DNA of 64,000 bases from contig JAEUKH010000046.1 in the NCBI GenBank assembly GCA_016792845.1, positions 62,001 through 126,000 of the forward strand, in the 5' to 3' direction. The position numbers were made by a program, and so were the translations under genes. The DNA is from Myxococcales bacterium. Its GTDB lineage: Bacteria; Myxococcota_A; Polyangia; Polyangiales; Ga0077539. How positions within the stretch are numbered: the stretch's first letter is position 1; the number at the start of each line of letters is the position of its first letter. The notes under the pieces were generated by a model that worked only from the letters and a program-made list of their open reading frames with translations, was not told the origin of the DNA and searched no databases. Shown here piece by piece: positions 41,972 through 50,888 of this stretch.

Positions 41972-43732
41972 TCACCGGGCGCCGAGCACCTCGAACACCC
42001 TCACGGGTTGGGCGATGCCCTTCGGCTTGATCGCTTCGAGCTCGCGCACCTCGAAGTGGTCGCGCACCGCCTGCCAGGTGCTCTCAGAGATGATGATCTG
42101 CATGCCCTTGGCGGCGCTACAGAGCCGCGCGGCGAGGTTCACCGGGGCGCCGATCACGGTGTACTGCATGGCCTTCGAGCTGCCGATGTAGCCCGCGACC
42201 ACCTCGCCCGTGTTGACCCCGATGCCGATCTCGAAGGTGGGCTGCCCGCGGGCCTCGCGCTCTTCGTTGAAGACCCGCAAGGCTTCGAGCATTTCGAGCG
42301 AGACCCGCACCGCCCGCAGCGCGTCGTCGGGGTGCGACACCGGGGCGCCGAAGAGGGCCATGATCTCATCGCCCACGAACTTGTCGAGGGTGCCCTCGTG
42401 CCGAAACACGATCTCGACCATGCGCTCGAAATAGTCGTTGAGCATGGCCACGATCTCTTCAGCGGGCATGGTCTCGCTGCGCGAGGTGAAGCCGCGAATG
42501 TCTGAGAAGAGCATCGTCGTCGGGCGCGGCTCGCCGCCCTGCTTCACCTCGACCTTGCCGCTCACCACGAGCTCGGCGATGGCCGGAGAGAGCAGCCGCT
42601 GAAAGCGAACCCGCGCCAGCGCCTCGCGCTCAATGCGCAGCGCGAGGGCCGCGTTGGCGATGTTGAGCGCCGCCTGGTTGGCGATGTTCGTAAAAAGCTG
42701 GAGGTCTTTCTCGCCGAAGGCATTGGGGTTCTGCGAGTCGACCATCATGATGCCGAGCAGCTCTTGCTTGTGCAGCAAGGGCACCGCCATCGAGCTGCGG
42801 ATGCCCGTCATGATGATCGATTTTGACTCTGAGAAGCGCGGGTCGACCTTGGCGTCGCTCGACAACACCGCGACCTTCTCTTTCATCACCTGACCCACCA
42901 CGGCCCGGCTCACCACGAGCTCTTCGGGGCCCGCCCGCCGCGCCCGCGAGCAGCGGGCCTTGAGCTCACCCTCTTCGAGCAAGAGGATCACCCCGCGGTC
43001 GGCCGAGAGCAGGTCGAAGCTGCGCTCGAGGATCTTTTCGAGCAAGATGTCGAGGTCGAGCTCGCTGCCCACCGCGCGCTGAAGCTCATACGCGATGCGG
43101 AGCTTCTCGTAGTCGCGGCGCAACACCTCGACGTCGGTCACAGACTTCTCGGGCAAAAACTGCTGAAGCTCGGCGGCGATCTTCGTGCGAACGTGCGACT
43201 CCATCATCGCGCCGCCGATGGTGACGTTGCGCACGATGTTGGGCCGCTGCGCCTGCGGCGGGGCGGGGGTCGGCGTCATGCCGCTCACCGGCCCCGCACC
43301 CAAGGGCGGCCGCGGCGGAGCACCGAGCGCTTGAACCGACGGCGCCGTCGGCGGCGCAGGCGAAAACGGCGTCGACGAGGCCCCCGCGCTCATCGGCGGA
43401 AACACCGGCTGCGGCGGCACAAAGCTCGCCCCCACCCCGCGCCCGTCGGCCACGTCGTGGAAGACCGCCCGGGTGTTGCCGAGCGAGATCTGGTCGCCGT
43501 GGTTGAGCAGCTGCTCGCCGTTCACCCGCTGGTCGTTGATGTATGTGCCGTTGAGCGAGCCGAGGTCGCGGAGCACCCAACGGTTGCCCCGGAGGTCGAC
43601 AAAGCAATGCTGCTTCGACACGATGCGGTCGAGGAGCTGAATAGAATTCTCGGGGTGACGACCGAGGGAGTTGTGCGCTTGAAGCTCGCGCTCTTGTTGG
43701 CCGTCGGGGCCCGTGATCAGCAGCCTCGCCAT
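41972..43732 (-). CDS. FHA-GAF-class III adenylate/guanylate cyclase
   Basis: A 586-residue cytoplasmic signalling enzyme. The N-terminal FHA domain (about 20-95) has LGRHPENSIQL, SKQHCFV and LGSLNGTYIN, so it should bind phosphothreonine. A GAF domain (about 215-365) contains DLLSADRGVILLL and MAVPLLHKQELLGIMMVDS. The class III cyclase domain (about 395-560) has both metal Asp residues (MLFSDIRGFT and FVGDEIMALFGAP) and the C-terminal VIGAPVNLAARL with the transition-state Asn, though the Arg position is less clear. Nucleotide specificity cannot be fixed; cAMP is likelier from GIGVNTGEVVAG-type sequence. It lies 83 bp downstream of the FHA-protease gene in the same orientation. Confidence 0.9.
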   Translation of the reverse strand: MARLLITGPDGQQERELQAHNSLGRHPENSIQLLDRIVSKQHCFVDLRGNRWVLRDLGSLNGTYINDQRVNGEQLLNHGDQISLGNTRAVFHDVADGRGVGASFVPPQPVFPPMSAGASSTPFSPAPPTAPSVQALGAPPRPPLGAGPVSGMTPTPAPPQAQRPNIVRNVTIGGAMMESHVRTKIAAELQQFLPEKSVTDVEVLRRDYEKLRIAYELQRAVGSELDLDILLEKILERSFDLLSADRGVILLLEEGELKARCSRARRAGPEELVVSRAVVGQVMKEKVAVLSSDAKVDPRFSESKSIIMTGIRSSMAVPLLHKQELLGIMMVDSQNPNAFGEKDLQLFTNIANQAALNIANAALALRIEREALARVRFQRLLSPAIAELVVSGKVEVKQGGEPRPTTMLFSDIRGFTSRSETMPAEEIVAMLNDYFERMVEIVFRHEGTLDKFVGDEIMALFGAPVSHPDDALRAVRVSLEMLEALRVFNEEREARGQPTFEIGIGVNTGEVVAGYIGSSKAMQYTVIGAPVNLAARLCSAAKGMQIIISESTWQAVRDHFEVRELEAIKPKGIAQPVRVFEVLGAR

Positions 43733-43815
43733 CGTCTGCCTCGCCCCCTATGCGCCGCGCGACCGGGGTTGCCGCCGCAGCATAGTCAACCCCTCGGCAG
43801 ATTGCGAGCACCACC

Positions 43816-45414
43816 TCACGGGAGCTGCGCCCCGAGCGAGGCCGCCGCCTGACGGATCAGGTCGGCGCGCATGCCGTACTTGAAATTCGACCCGCGGTTG
43901 ACCTCGACCTCGCGACGCTGACCGTTCGACGGGTCGGTCACGATCTGCGTCTCTTCATCGGCGAGCGAGCCCGCGTTCAGGCCGATCACCGCGCCGTTGG
44001 GGAGAAACATCGGGCTCCCGCTCGACCCGCCTGAGGTCTGCGCCGAGTGAAGGAACTTCATCGTCTGCGGGGCCGCCGCGGCGTTGTCGAAGAAATCGGT
44101 GAGACGGTTGAGGAGCCCCAAGGTGATCGTGGCCACCGGCGAGGCCTCGTTCATCGTCAACCCCGGGAAGCCGTACACGAACACCCCGTCGCCCTCGTGA
44201 AGAGCCTCAAGCTCGGCCTGCGTCGCGAGCCTGACGTGCCCCGGCAGCCGCTCGCTCGCCTGCACGAGCCCGACGTCGTATCCCGAGCCCCCGCGCGAGA
44301 AGCGGGTGTTCTGAAAGCGCGCGTCGGCGTACCGCGGGGTGGCCGCGATCTGCACCCCAGGTGCCCGATTTCGCAAGAGAATCAGCCGAGCCCCGCGGCG
44401 CACCTCGGTGTTGGCCCGGAGCACGCAGTGCGCGTTCGTCGCCACCAGGGTGTCGCTCACTGCGAAGCCCGTGCAAAAGCCTCGGGCGACGTTCTGCCCC
44501 GCGGCCACCAGGGCGAGGAGATACAGATTCGACGCGTTGGCCTCGGCGATGCGCGCCCCGGCGTTGGTGGGGTCGCTGCCGACCGACGTGCCGCGCGGGG
44601 CCTCGGCGCGCCGACCCCCGATCTGGCCGTCGTAGTAGAGCCACCCGACTGTGCCCGCGGCCCCGAGCATGGTGAGCGTCAAGAAGGCCACGAGCCACTT
44701 CAGCCCGCGGGTCTTCTTCGACTGCTTCTCAAGGGCCTGATCGATCATCAGGGCCATGGTCTTTTTGCCGATGCCCGGTGACGGCGAAGACCCCACCGCG
44801 GGGGGCGCCGAGGCGCTCGCCCCGAGCTGAACGACAGGCTGAACCACAGGTTGAACAACCGGGCTCGACGCCGCGCCCATCGGCAAGGCCGACACGGGCA
44901 TCGCCACGGTGGCCCCGCGACCCTCGGCCGCGGCCCCCGGCGGCAGCGCGAAGGGCCCCGGGAGCGGCGACGCGGGCGCGAAGGGGCTCACCCCCGCCGC
45001 GGGGCTCGGAGGCGCCGCCACGGGCCCGCCGAAGGCCGCCGCCGGGCTCACCGCGACGCCGCCGCCGAAGGGCGACACCGCGGGGCCCACGCCGGTCTTG
45101 GCGACGGGCGAGTCGAACTGAACCCGCAGCCGCGGCCCGCCGCGCCCGCACTCGACGATGTCGCCTGATTTCAGCGTCAGCCGAGAGGTGATGCGCTTGC
45201 TGTTGACGAAGGTGCCGTTGCGGCTCCCGAGGTCAGCCACGGCCCAGCCCTCGGCCTCGCGGAGGATCTCGCAGTGACGGCCCGAGGCATCGAGGTCGAT
45301 GTTGGGGTCAAAGGCCACGTCGCACTCGGGCGAGCGCCCGATGCGCACGGTCTCTTGATCGAACGAAAGCTGCCGCCCGGCGTGGGCGCCAAACTCCTGG
45401 CTCAGGCGAATCAT
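43816..45414 (-). CDS. FHA-domain membrane-anchored trypsin-like protease
   Basis: A protein of about 532 residues. FHA domain at about 10-95 (VRIGRSPECDVAF, DASGRHCEI, LGSRNGTFVNS) on the cytoplasmic side, a Pro/Ala-rich linker, one transmembrane helix (WLVAFLTLTMLGAAGTVGWLYY, about 238-260), then a trypsin-fold domain outside. The catalytic triad appears complete: His in ATNAHCVL, Asp in SGYDVGLV and Ser in SGGSSGSPMF. The topology lets a cytoplasmic phosphorylation event be linked to periplasmic proteolysis. The ATG overlaps the upstream PP2C stop by 4 bp. Confidence 0.9.
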   Translation of the reverse strand: MIRLSQEFGAHAGRQLSFDQETVRIGRSPECDVAFDPNIDLDASGRHCEILREAEGWAVADLGSRNGTFVNSKRITSRLTLKSGDIVECGRGGPRLRVQFDSPVAKTGVGPAVSPFGGGVAVSPAAAFGGPVAAPPSPAAGVSPFAPASPLPGPFALPPGAAAEGRGATVAMPVSALPMGAASSPVVQPVVQPVVQLGASASAPPAVGSSPSPGIGKKTMALMIDQALEKQSKKTRGLKWLVAFLTLTMLGAAGTVGWLYYDGQIGGRRAEAPRGTSVGSDPTNAGARIAEANASNLYLLALVAAGQNVARGFCTGFAVSDTLVATNAHCVLRANTEVRRGARLILLRNRAPGVQIAATPRYADARFQNTRFSRGGSGYDVGLVQASERLPGHVRLATQAELEALHEGDGVFVYGFPGLTMNEASPVATITLGLLNRLTDFFDNAAAAPQTMKFLHSAQTSGGSSGSPMFLPNGAVIGLNAGSLADEETQIVTDPSNGQRREVEVNRGSNFKYGMRADLIRQAAASLGAQLP

Positions 45415-47198
45415 CGGGCGTCGCTCGCGGCGCCTCCGTCGTCCCATGCGGGGGCGGGGAGGCGCGTGGGCGCGACGGGCTCGCTCGGGTCGACGGTGGT
45501 CACCGGCGCGGCGTCACCGAGGGTGGTCGGGTCGATGGTGATGGTGCGCACCTGGGTGGTGCTCGGGTCGGGCTTCCGCGCCAGCATGATCACCGCGATG
45601 ATGACCCCGATGATCACCGCCGCGATGATCACCCAGCTCATGCCGTTGCCGCCGCCCTGCATCGGCACGCTCATCGGCGCCTCGGGGGTGCTGCGCGGCC
45701 CGGGCTTCTCGGCCGGCTTCTTCGCGGCCCCGGCGTCATCACCCGGGATGGCCTCGAAGAGCGCCGCGATGCTGCCGTTGAGCGACAGGTCGGGGGGCAG
45801 CGAGCGGGCGTTCTTCACGTCGCTCCCTGGGGGCGGGAGGTCGGGCATCTTGAGCGACGACGACGCGCGCCCCGCGACCAGCGCCTCGACCGACTCGGCG
45901 AGCACATACGCCTGGTACCCCAGGCCCTCGTCTTCGTCGTTGGCCTCGGGGAGCTCGCCTTCGAAGCGGGCCACGATCACCGTCACGTTGTCATGGCCCC
46001 CGGCATCACACGCCGCGTCGATGAGCTTCTGACACGCCGTGGCGGGGTCTCGCTCGTCGGCGAGGATCTCTCGAATCTGCTCGTGCGTCGCGAGGCCCGA
46101 CAGACCGTCAGAGCAGAGCATCACGGTGTCGCCCTGGCGCAGATCGACGTACGACAGATCGACCGATACGGTGTCGGCGGTGCCGAGGGCCTGCAAAATG
46201 ATGTGGGCGTGCTCGTAGCTCTCGGCCTGCTCTTCGGTGAGCTGCCCGGCCTCGATGAGCTTCGACACCAGCGACTGGTCTTTGGTGATCTGCTTGAGGC
46301 GCCCGCGACGGTAGAGGTACGCGCGGCTGTCGCCGACCTGCCCCACAAAGAGCGTCGTGCCGTGAACCCCCGCCACCGTCGACGTGGTGCCCATGCCGTG
46401 GCGATCGCGGTTGGTCTTCGCGGCGAGAAAGATGCGCGCCCCGGCCTCTTGCACCGAGGCCACGAGCTTCTGCGCGAAATGATCGCGGTCGCGGGCGCTC
46501 GGGCCGTCTTGCACGATGCCGTGGATCACATCGACGGCCATCTGGCTCGCGACCTCGCCAGCGAGCGCGCCGCCCATGCCGTCGCACACCGCGAAGAGGA
46601 GCCCCTCAGACTCGATCTCGACCCGGCTCTTGACGTCGTCGCCGCGGGCGTGGGTCGACAGATTGGCCAACAGGAAGTTGTCTTCGTTGTGCTCGCGGAT
46701 CCGCCCCACGTCGGTCGCCCCGGCGAGCTGAACGATCACCTTGGGGCCGGGCTCGGGGGCCTTGTCGCCCTTCTTCGCGCCCGCCTCGGCGGCCTCTGCC
46801 GCGGGGGCCTCGGTCTCGGCTTTGGTCTCGGCCTTTGTCTCGGTTTGGGGCTCGGTCTTGGTCTCGCTCGCGGGCGCTTCGACCGTGTCGGTCGAGGCCT
46901 CGGTCTCTGCGGCCTTCGGGGCCTCTGTCGCGGGGGCCTCTGCCGCGGCGGGCTCTACGGCGGTCGCTGCCGCGGCTTGCGCTACGGCGGGCTCGGTCGC
47001 GGCGGGCTCGGTCGCGGCGGGCTTCTCAGCCTCGGTCGCTTGGGCGGGCGCGTCGGCGGGGGGCGGCGTCGCCTCTGCCGCGGGGCCCTCGGTCGACCCG
47101 GGCGTGACCGGCGCGTCGGCGCCCGGGGTCGCCGTCGACACAGGTTCGGTCGAAGCCTCGCCGGGCTTCGTTGCATCGTCAGACACCGCTGCGCTCAT
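45411..47198 (-). CDS. PP2C-family Ser/Thr phosphatase, membrane-anchored
   Basis: A 595-residue protein. Residues 1-160 are extremely Ala/Glu/Thr/Pro-rich repeats (AETEAPAAEAAEAG type). The PP2C domain (about 165-410) has the motifs VGRIREHNEDNF, LLFAVCDGMGGALAGE, GDSRAYLYRRGRL, LCSDGLSGL and GGHDNVTVIVA with all metal-binding Asp residues. A transmembrane segment WVIIAAVIIGVIIAVIML (about 518-536) lies near the C terminus, followed by a short tail. It should dephosphorylate Ser/Thr-phosphorylated proteins near the membrane. It overlaps both neighbours by 4 bp, so the FHA, PP2C and FHA-protease genes form a translationally coupled operon; no kinase is included. Confidence 0.92.
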   Translation of the reverse strand: MSAAVSDDATKPGEASTEPVSTATPGADAPVTPGSTEGPAAEATPPPADAPAQATEAEKPAATEPAATEPAVAQAAAATAVEPAAAEAPATEAPKAAETEASTDTVEAPASETKTEPQTETKAETKAETEAPAAEAAEAGAKKGDKAPEPGPKVIVQLAGATDVGRIREHNEDNFLLANLSTHARGDDVKSRVEIESEGLLFAVCDGMGGALAGEVASQMAVDVIHGIVQDGPSARDRDHFAQKLVASVQEAGARIFLAAKTNRDRHGMGTTSTVAGVHGTTLFVGQVGDSRAYLYRRGRLKQITKDQSLVSKLIEAGQLTEEQAESYEHAHIILQALGTADTVSVDLSYVDLRQGDTVMLCSDGLSGLATHEQIREILADERDPATACQKLIDAACDAGGHDNVTVIVARFEGELPEANDEDEGLGYQAYVLAESVEALVAGRASSSLKMPDLPPPGSDVKNARSLPPDLSLNGSIAALFEAIPGDDAGAAKKPAEKPGPRSTPEAPMSVPMQGGGNGMSWVIIAAVIIGVIIAVIMLARKPDPSTTQVRTITIDPTTLGDAAPVTTVDPSEPVAPTRLPAPAWDDGGAASDAR

Positions 47199-48442
47199 CG
47201 CGTGGAAGCTCCCGCGCCGTTGGGAGGAGCCGCAGCCACCCGAGGACCGGCGTCGAATCGAAACAAATGATGCCCAATGCGAAAGATGTCACCGTCGACA
47301 ATTTCGCGCTCACCGCGGAAGAGCACCAGCGTGCCGTTCGAGCTGCCGAGGTCTCTCACGATCACGCGCCGCTGGTTGCGGTCGAGGCGAAACGCGACAT
47401 GCCGACGCGAGAGAAACACGTCGTCGGTGAACACCACGTCGCCCGACTCTCGCCCCACCACGGTCTCGTCGCGGTAGAGGTGAAACACATCGCGCGGGAT
47501 GCCCTCGCTCGTCTGCTGAACGAGGCGCGCGAGCCTCGGCTGCTCGGGCGTGCCAAAGAGCATCACCCCGTAGTGCATCACCGGGCCGAGCGAGACCTCG
47601 GCGTCGGTCAAGACCTCGACCCGCAGCACCTGCTGGCCGATGAGCACCACGTCGCCGTGCGAGAGCTCGACCGGCTCACGGATGCGGTGAAACACACCGT
47701 TCACGCTCCCGAGGTCGCGGAGGTAATACCGGTCGTTCTTGCGCTGAATCCGTGCGTGCCGCGGCGAGAGATACGGGTCGTCGGGGAGGGTGATGTTGCC
47801 CTCGTAGCGCCCGATGTCGGTCACCGCGTTGGTGAGCCGATGCGAGGGGCCCTCAGAGCCGTCTTTGAGGATGGTGACAAGCTGCGGCGCGCTCTGCACC
47901 GACACGGCGCCGAAGTTGTCGGTGCGCACGTCTTGCCGCGCGGGCTCGGCCGCGGCCAACACCGTCGACGCGGGGCTCTGCGCGGCCGAGGCCCACGGCA
48001 CCGGAGCCACCGCAGCGGGCGAGGCCACGGGCGAGGGCGACGGCGGGCTCTGCACCATCGGGGTCGCCACCGTTGCAGGGGCCGGCGCAGGGGCCGGGGC
48101 TGGCGCGGGCGCAGCGGGCGCGGGCACGTTCGGCGTCGAGGGCTGCGTCGCGGGCAGCGCGGCCGCCCCGCCGTGAAGGGCGAAGCCGCACATGCGACAG
48201 AAGCGCAGCGACGGAGGGTTCTCGACGGCGCACTGCGGGCAGCGCTCAAGCGGCGGCGCGGCGGGGGGCGCCGACACCTCGGGAGCCGCCGTCGGCGCGG
48301 CGAACGGGGCCGCCTGCGCCGACCCGGGGGCCGCATGACCGAGGGCCGCGAGGTTGTGCGAAGTGTCGCGAAGCTTTTGCCCACAATCGAGGCAATAAAT
48401 CGCCCCGTTTGGGTTCGTGCGCCCACAGTTGCTGCAGAGCAT
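47195..48442 (-). CDS. Double zinc-ribbon, double FHA protein
   Basis: A 415-residue cytoplasmic protein, first gene of the FHA/PP2C operon. Two zinc ribbons are visible: CSNCGRTNPNGAIYCLDCG (3-21) and CPQCAVENPPSLRFCRMCG (about 69-87), separated and followed by Ala/Pro-rich linkers. Two FHA domains occupy the C-terminal half: the first with IGRYEGNITL, SPRHARI and LGSVNGVF (about 210-290), the second with VGRESGDVVF, SRRHVAF and LGSSNGTLVL (about 320-400). It could read phosphothreonine on two partners at once, for example the kinase substrates that the downstream PP2C resets. A near-leaderless promoter candidate lies just upstream. Confidence 0.9.
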   Translation of the reverse strand: MLCSNCGRTNPNGAIYCLDCGQKLRDTSHNLAALGHAAPGSAQAAPFAAPTAAPEVSAPPAAPPLERCPQCAVENPPSLRFCRMCGFALHGGAAALPATQPSTPNVPAPAAPAPAPAPAPAPATVATPMVQSPPSPSPVASPAAVAPVPWASAAQSPASTVLAAAEPARQDVRTDNFGAVSVQSAPQLVTILKDGSEGPSHRLTNAVTDIGRYEGNITLPDDPYLSPRHARIQRKNDRYYLRDLGSVNGVFHRIREPVELSHGDVVLIGQQVLRVEVLTDAEVSLGPVMHYGVMLFGTPEQPRLARLVQQTSEGIPRDVFHLYRDETVVGRESGDVVFTDDVFLSRRHVAFRLDRNQRRVIVRDLGSSNGTLVLFRGEREIVDGDIFRIGHHLFRFDAGPRVAAAPPNGAGASTR

Positions 48443-48452
48443 TGCGGCGGCG

Positions 48453-48482
48453 ATTGCACACTGTTTGCGCCCTGAGCGTCAA
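48453..48482 (-). promoter_or_regulatory. Promoter candidate for the FHA/PP2C operon
   Basis: On the minus strand, TTGACG (48482-48477) and TGCAAT (48458-48453) are 18 bp apart. Transcription would begin about 4 nt before the ATG at 48442, giving an almost leaderless mRNA, which fits the absence of a Shine-Dalgarno site. Confidence 0.4.
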
Positions 48483-48592
48483 GCCTGCGTCGCAGCGCCC
48501 TGCGTCAATCGCCCGACGCCCTCTGCGCGAGGGCGGTCGCGCGCGCAGCGATTTCAGACTGTGCAGCCGACGTGCGGGGCGGCGGCGGGCGC

Positions 48593-49237
48593 TCAGGGCC
48601 CGCGCCAGGTCGCCGTGAGGTACGAGGTCGCGAGCACCGAGGCGATGCCGCCGTCGCTCCGCGTGACGCCGTCGCCCGAGTCGAACGGAACCAGGAAGCG
48701 CAGCGCCTCGACGCGCACAAGGAGGCCGATCGAGAAGAACGCCGAGAGGTTGTAGTGGGCCCCCGCCGAGACGTTCAGCAACGGGCCGAAGGTCGTCACA
48801 GTGAAGGTCTCGCCGTAGAACGCGAGGCCCGCGCCGACCCCTAGAAAGCCCTCAAGATTCGAGCGCGGCGACCAGGCCACCCAGCGGTAGTCGAAGCGCG
48901 CCTGCTGGAGCGTCGCCGAGGCGAACAGGTTGCGCGCGTTGCGCACCGAGAGGTCGTACCCCGCGGCCCACTCGCGGTTGGCGCGGTAGCGTCGGCCGTA
49001 CGCGACGTAGATGCCGCCGCCGCCGCCGAGCGGGCACACCGTCGCCGCGCTCGGGCAGATCGAGTCGGCGCGCAACACCGACGAGGTCGACAGGCCGCCC
49101 ATCACGAACGAGAAGGGCCGCCACGGAGTCTCGGCCTCGACTCCGGCGCGCGCCTGCGCGTTGGCGCCCGCCCCAGACGCCAGCGCGGCGAGGGCCAGCG
49201 CGGGCCAGGGCGGGGTGCGAAGCGCCAACCTTTTCAC
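48593..49237 (-). CDS. Exported beta-barrel-like protein
   Basis: A 214-residue exported protein. The signal peptide (VKRLALRTPPWPALALAALASGAGANAQA) is clear when the GTG at 49237 is used; an upstream GTG would add nine residues. The mature part has alternating amphipathic strands such as EWAAGYDLSVRNARNLFASATLQQARFDYRW and LEGFLGVGAGLAFYGETFTVTTFGPLLNVSAGAHYNL, typical of small outer-membrane barrels. One disulfide is possible (ICPSAATVC). Family not recognised. Confidence 0.65.
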   Translation of the reverse strand: MKRLALRTPPWPALALAALASGAGANAQARAGVEAETPWRPFSFVMGGLSTSSVLRADSICPSAATVCPLGGGGGIYVAYGRRYRANREWAAGYDLSVRNARNLFASATLQQARFDYRWVAWSPRSNLEGFLGVGAGLAFYGETFTVTTFGPLLNVSAGAHYNLSAFFSIGLLVRVEALRFLVPFDSGDGVTRSDGGIASVLATSYLTATWRGP

Positions 49238-49300
49238 GCGCCGAGTGTACGGTGGATGCGGCACGCATCAAGCGCAGATCGCAGGCCGTTGTCGCGATGG

Positions 49301-49330
49301 TTGACAAGCTCTGCGGCGTCGGGTTAGCAG
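49301..49330 (+). promoter_or_regulatory. Promoter candidate
   Basis: A consensus TTGACA (49301-49306), an 18-bp spacer and TAGCAG (49325-49330), ending 18 bp before the start codon of the acidic protein gene at 49349. The -10 box is weak. Confidence 0.35.
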
Positions 49331-49348
49331 CCCCCACGAAGAGGCGCG

Positions 49349-49726
49349 ATGGAGATCCTTCTCGACAAGCGAGCGGTCAAACAGATCAGGCTCTCGGCGA
49401 TCGATGCGATGGAGGAGGGTGACACCGAGACCCTCCGCGATGACATCCTCGACACCTTTAGCGAAGACCAGGTCGAAGAGATCGAGCGACGCATCGACAC
49501 CGACTTCTACGACTTCTTGGGCGAGACCCTCGAAGAGTGGGCGGGTGAAGATGTCGACGAGCTCTTTGACCTCCTGGAGTCACAGCTCGCTGACGTCGGG
49601 GTCGAGCTGAAGTTCGAGTCGGCCGAGGGGGCGAGCGAAGACGAAGACAGCGACGCTGACTTCGACGACGACGACGACGACCTCGGCGACGACGACGAGC
49701 CGATCGAAGAAGACGACGACGACTGA
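49349..49726 (+). CDS. Small acidic protein, unknown
   Basis: A 125-residue protein. Residues 1-85 are helical and amphipathic (LDKRAVKQIRLSAIDAMEEG, ILDTFSEDQVEEIERRI, DFYDFLGETLEEWAGEDVDE). The last 40 residues are almost entirely Asp and Glu (DDDDDDLGDDDEPIEEDDDD). Such tails occur in chaperone-like or nucleic-acid-mimic proteins, but no family is recognised. A TTGACA box lies upstream. Confidence 0.65.
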   Translation: MEILLDKRAVKQIRLSAIDAMEEGDTETLRDDILDTFSEDQVEEIERRIDTDFYDFLGETLEEWAGEDVDELFDLLESQLADVGVELKFESAEGASEDEDSDADFDDDDDDLGDDDEPIEEDDDD

Positions 49727-49811
49727 GGCGCCTTGAGTGGGCTCTGGTGGGCTCCGCGGCGGGGGTGACGTGGCGACGCGTCGCTCCCGTTTTCGTTGGG
49801 GTGACGCGGGC

Positions 49812-50888
49812 TCAGCGGGCGCGGCACGCGGCGTCGTCGCGGGGGGCCGCGGTACGACCGCAACGGCCGAGGCCCTCGCGCGCCTGACGCGCAGGGTGCC
49901 CGCACGGAAACTCCTCGACGAGCCGCTGCCAGACCTCGCAAGCCCGCGGGTCTCGCGCGCCCTCACGCACCCGGGCCTCTTCGGCGAGGGCGTTGTCGCG
50001 CAGGAGCGAGCGCCGAAACTCGGCATAGACCCGGTGAAAGGCCGCCGCCGCGGCCTCGGGGTCGCGGAGGTCGTCGCGGTAGATCTCGGCCCGGAGCATC
50101 GCCCCGTCGGCGAAGCGAGGCGCCTCGTAGGAGCCGCTCGAATAGGCCTCTTCGTGGGGGGCGAGCATCCGGTCGAGGGTCGCCACGGCGGCCCGCGCGT
50201 CACCGCGCTGACGCTCCAACCGCGCGAGCGCAAGATGCCCATCATCCCAGTGGCTGTTCTGCGGGTACGGAACCGCCGCCAGCAGCGCCCGCCACACCGC
50301 CTCGGCCTCGGCGAGCGCCCCGCGCCGCGTGAGCCTCACGGCCCGCATCGCCTCGACGGTCTCGTACATCCAGCACCCCCGCACCGCGTCGAGGGCCCGC
50401 AGCGTCGTCAGCCACGCGAGGGTGCGCGCGAAGCTCGGGTCTTCGCTGTCAAGCCTGTGCGCGATGAGGCTCACGGCGCGCCGCGCGGGGCCTGTGCGCG
50501 GGTCGCTCCGCACGAGCGCGTCGAGCCGCCTGAAGCCCTCGTCGCGGAGCGCGGGGTCGTCGCTCTCGGCGCGCAGCGTGGCGGCCTCGTAGGCCGCGCG
50601 GGGCCCGTGCTCCCAGGTGGGCGAGCGCGCGCCGAGGGCGTCGAGCCGCGCGATGGCCGCGTCGCGATCGCCCGCCCGCACGAGGGCCATGGCGGCCAGA
50701 AAGGCGCCCTGATCGCGGTCGCGCGCCCGCGCCGTGGCGGCCCCGGCGGCCTCGTAGAAGCGCGCGGCCTCGCGGTACCGCCCGCTCGAAAACGCGCGAT
50801 CACCCGCCGCGAGGTTCTGCTCGTAGGCGAGCGGTCGCGCGGGGGCGCAGCCGAGCACCAGGCCCAACGCGACCGCGACCCCTCTCAC
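49812..50888 (-). CDS. TPR-repeat lipoprotein
   Basis: A 358-residue predicted lipoprotein (lipobox LVLGC, Cys14). The body is helical with TPR-like pairs, e.g. NLAAGDRAFSSGRYREAARFYEAAG, AMALVRAGDRDAAIARLDALG and ALARLERQRGDARAAVATLDRML, suggesting a protein-interaction scaffold. The C terminus is Cys/Arg-rich (CGRTAAPRDDAACRAR). It overlaps the L-threonine aldolase stop region by 4 bp (ATGA), with the aldolase gene upstream, so it is the second gene of that transcript. Function unknown. Confidence 0.75.
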   Translation of the reverse strand: MRGVAVALGLVLGCAPARPLAYEQNLAAGDRAFSSGRYREAARFYEAAGAATARARDRDQGAFLAAMALVRAGDRDAAIARLDALGARSPTWEHGPRAAYEAATLRAESDDPALRDEGFRRLDALVRSDPRTGPARRAVSLIAHRLDSEDPSFARTLAWLTTLRALDAVRGCWMYETVEAMRAVRLTRRGALAEAEAVWRALLAAVPYPQNSHWDDGHLALARLERQRGDARAAVATLDRMLAPHEEAYSSGSYEAPRFADGAMLRAEIYRDDLRDPEAAAAAFHRVYAEFRRSLLRDNALAEEARVREGARDPRACEVWQRLVEEFPCGHPARQAREGLGRCGRTAAPRDDAACRAR

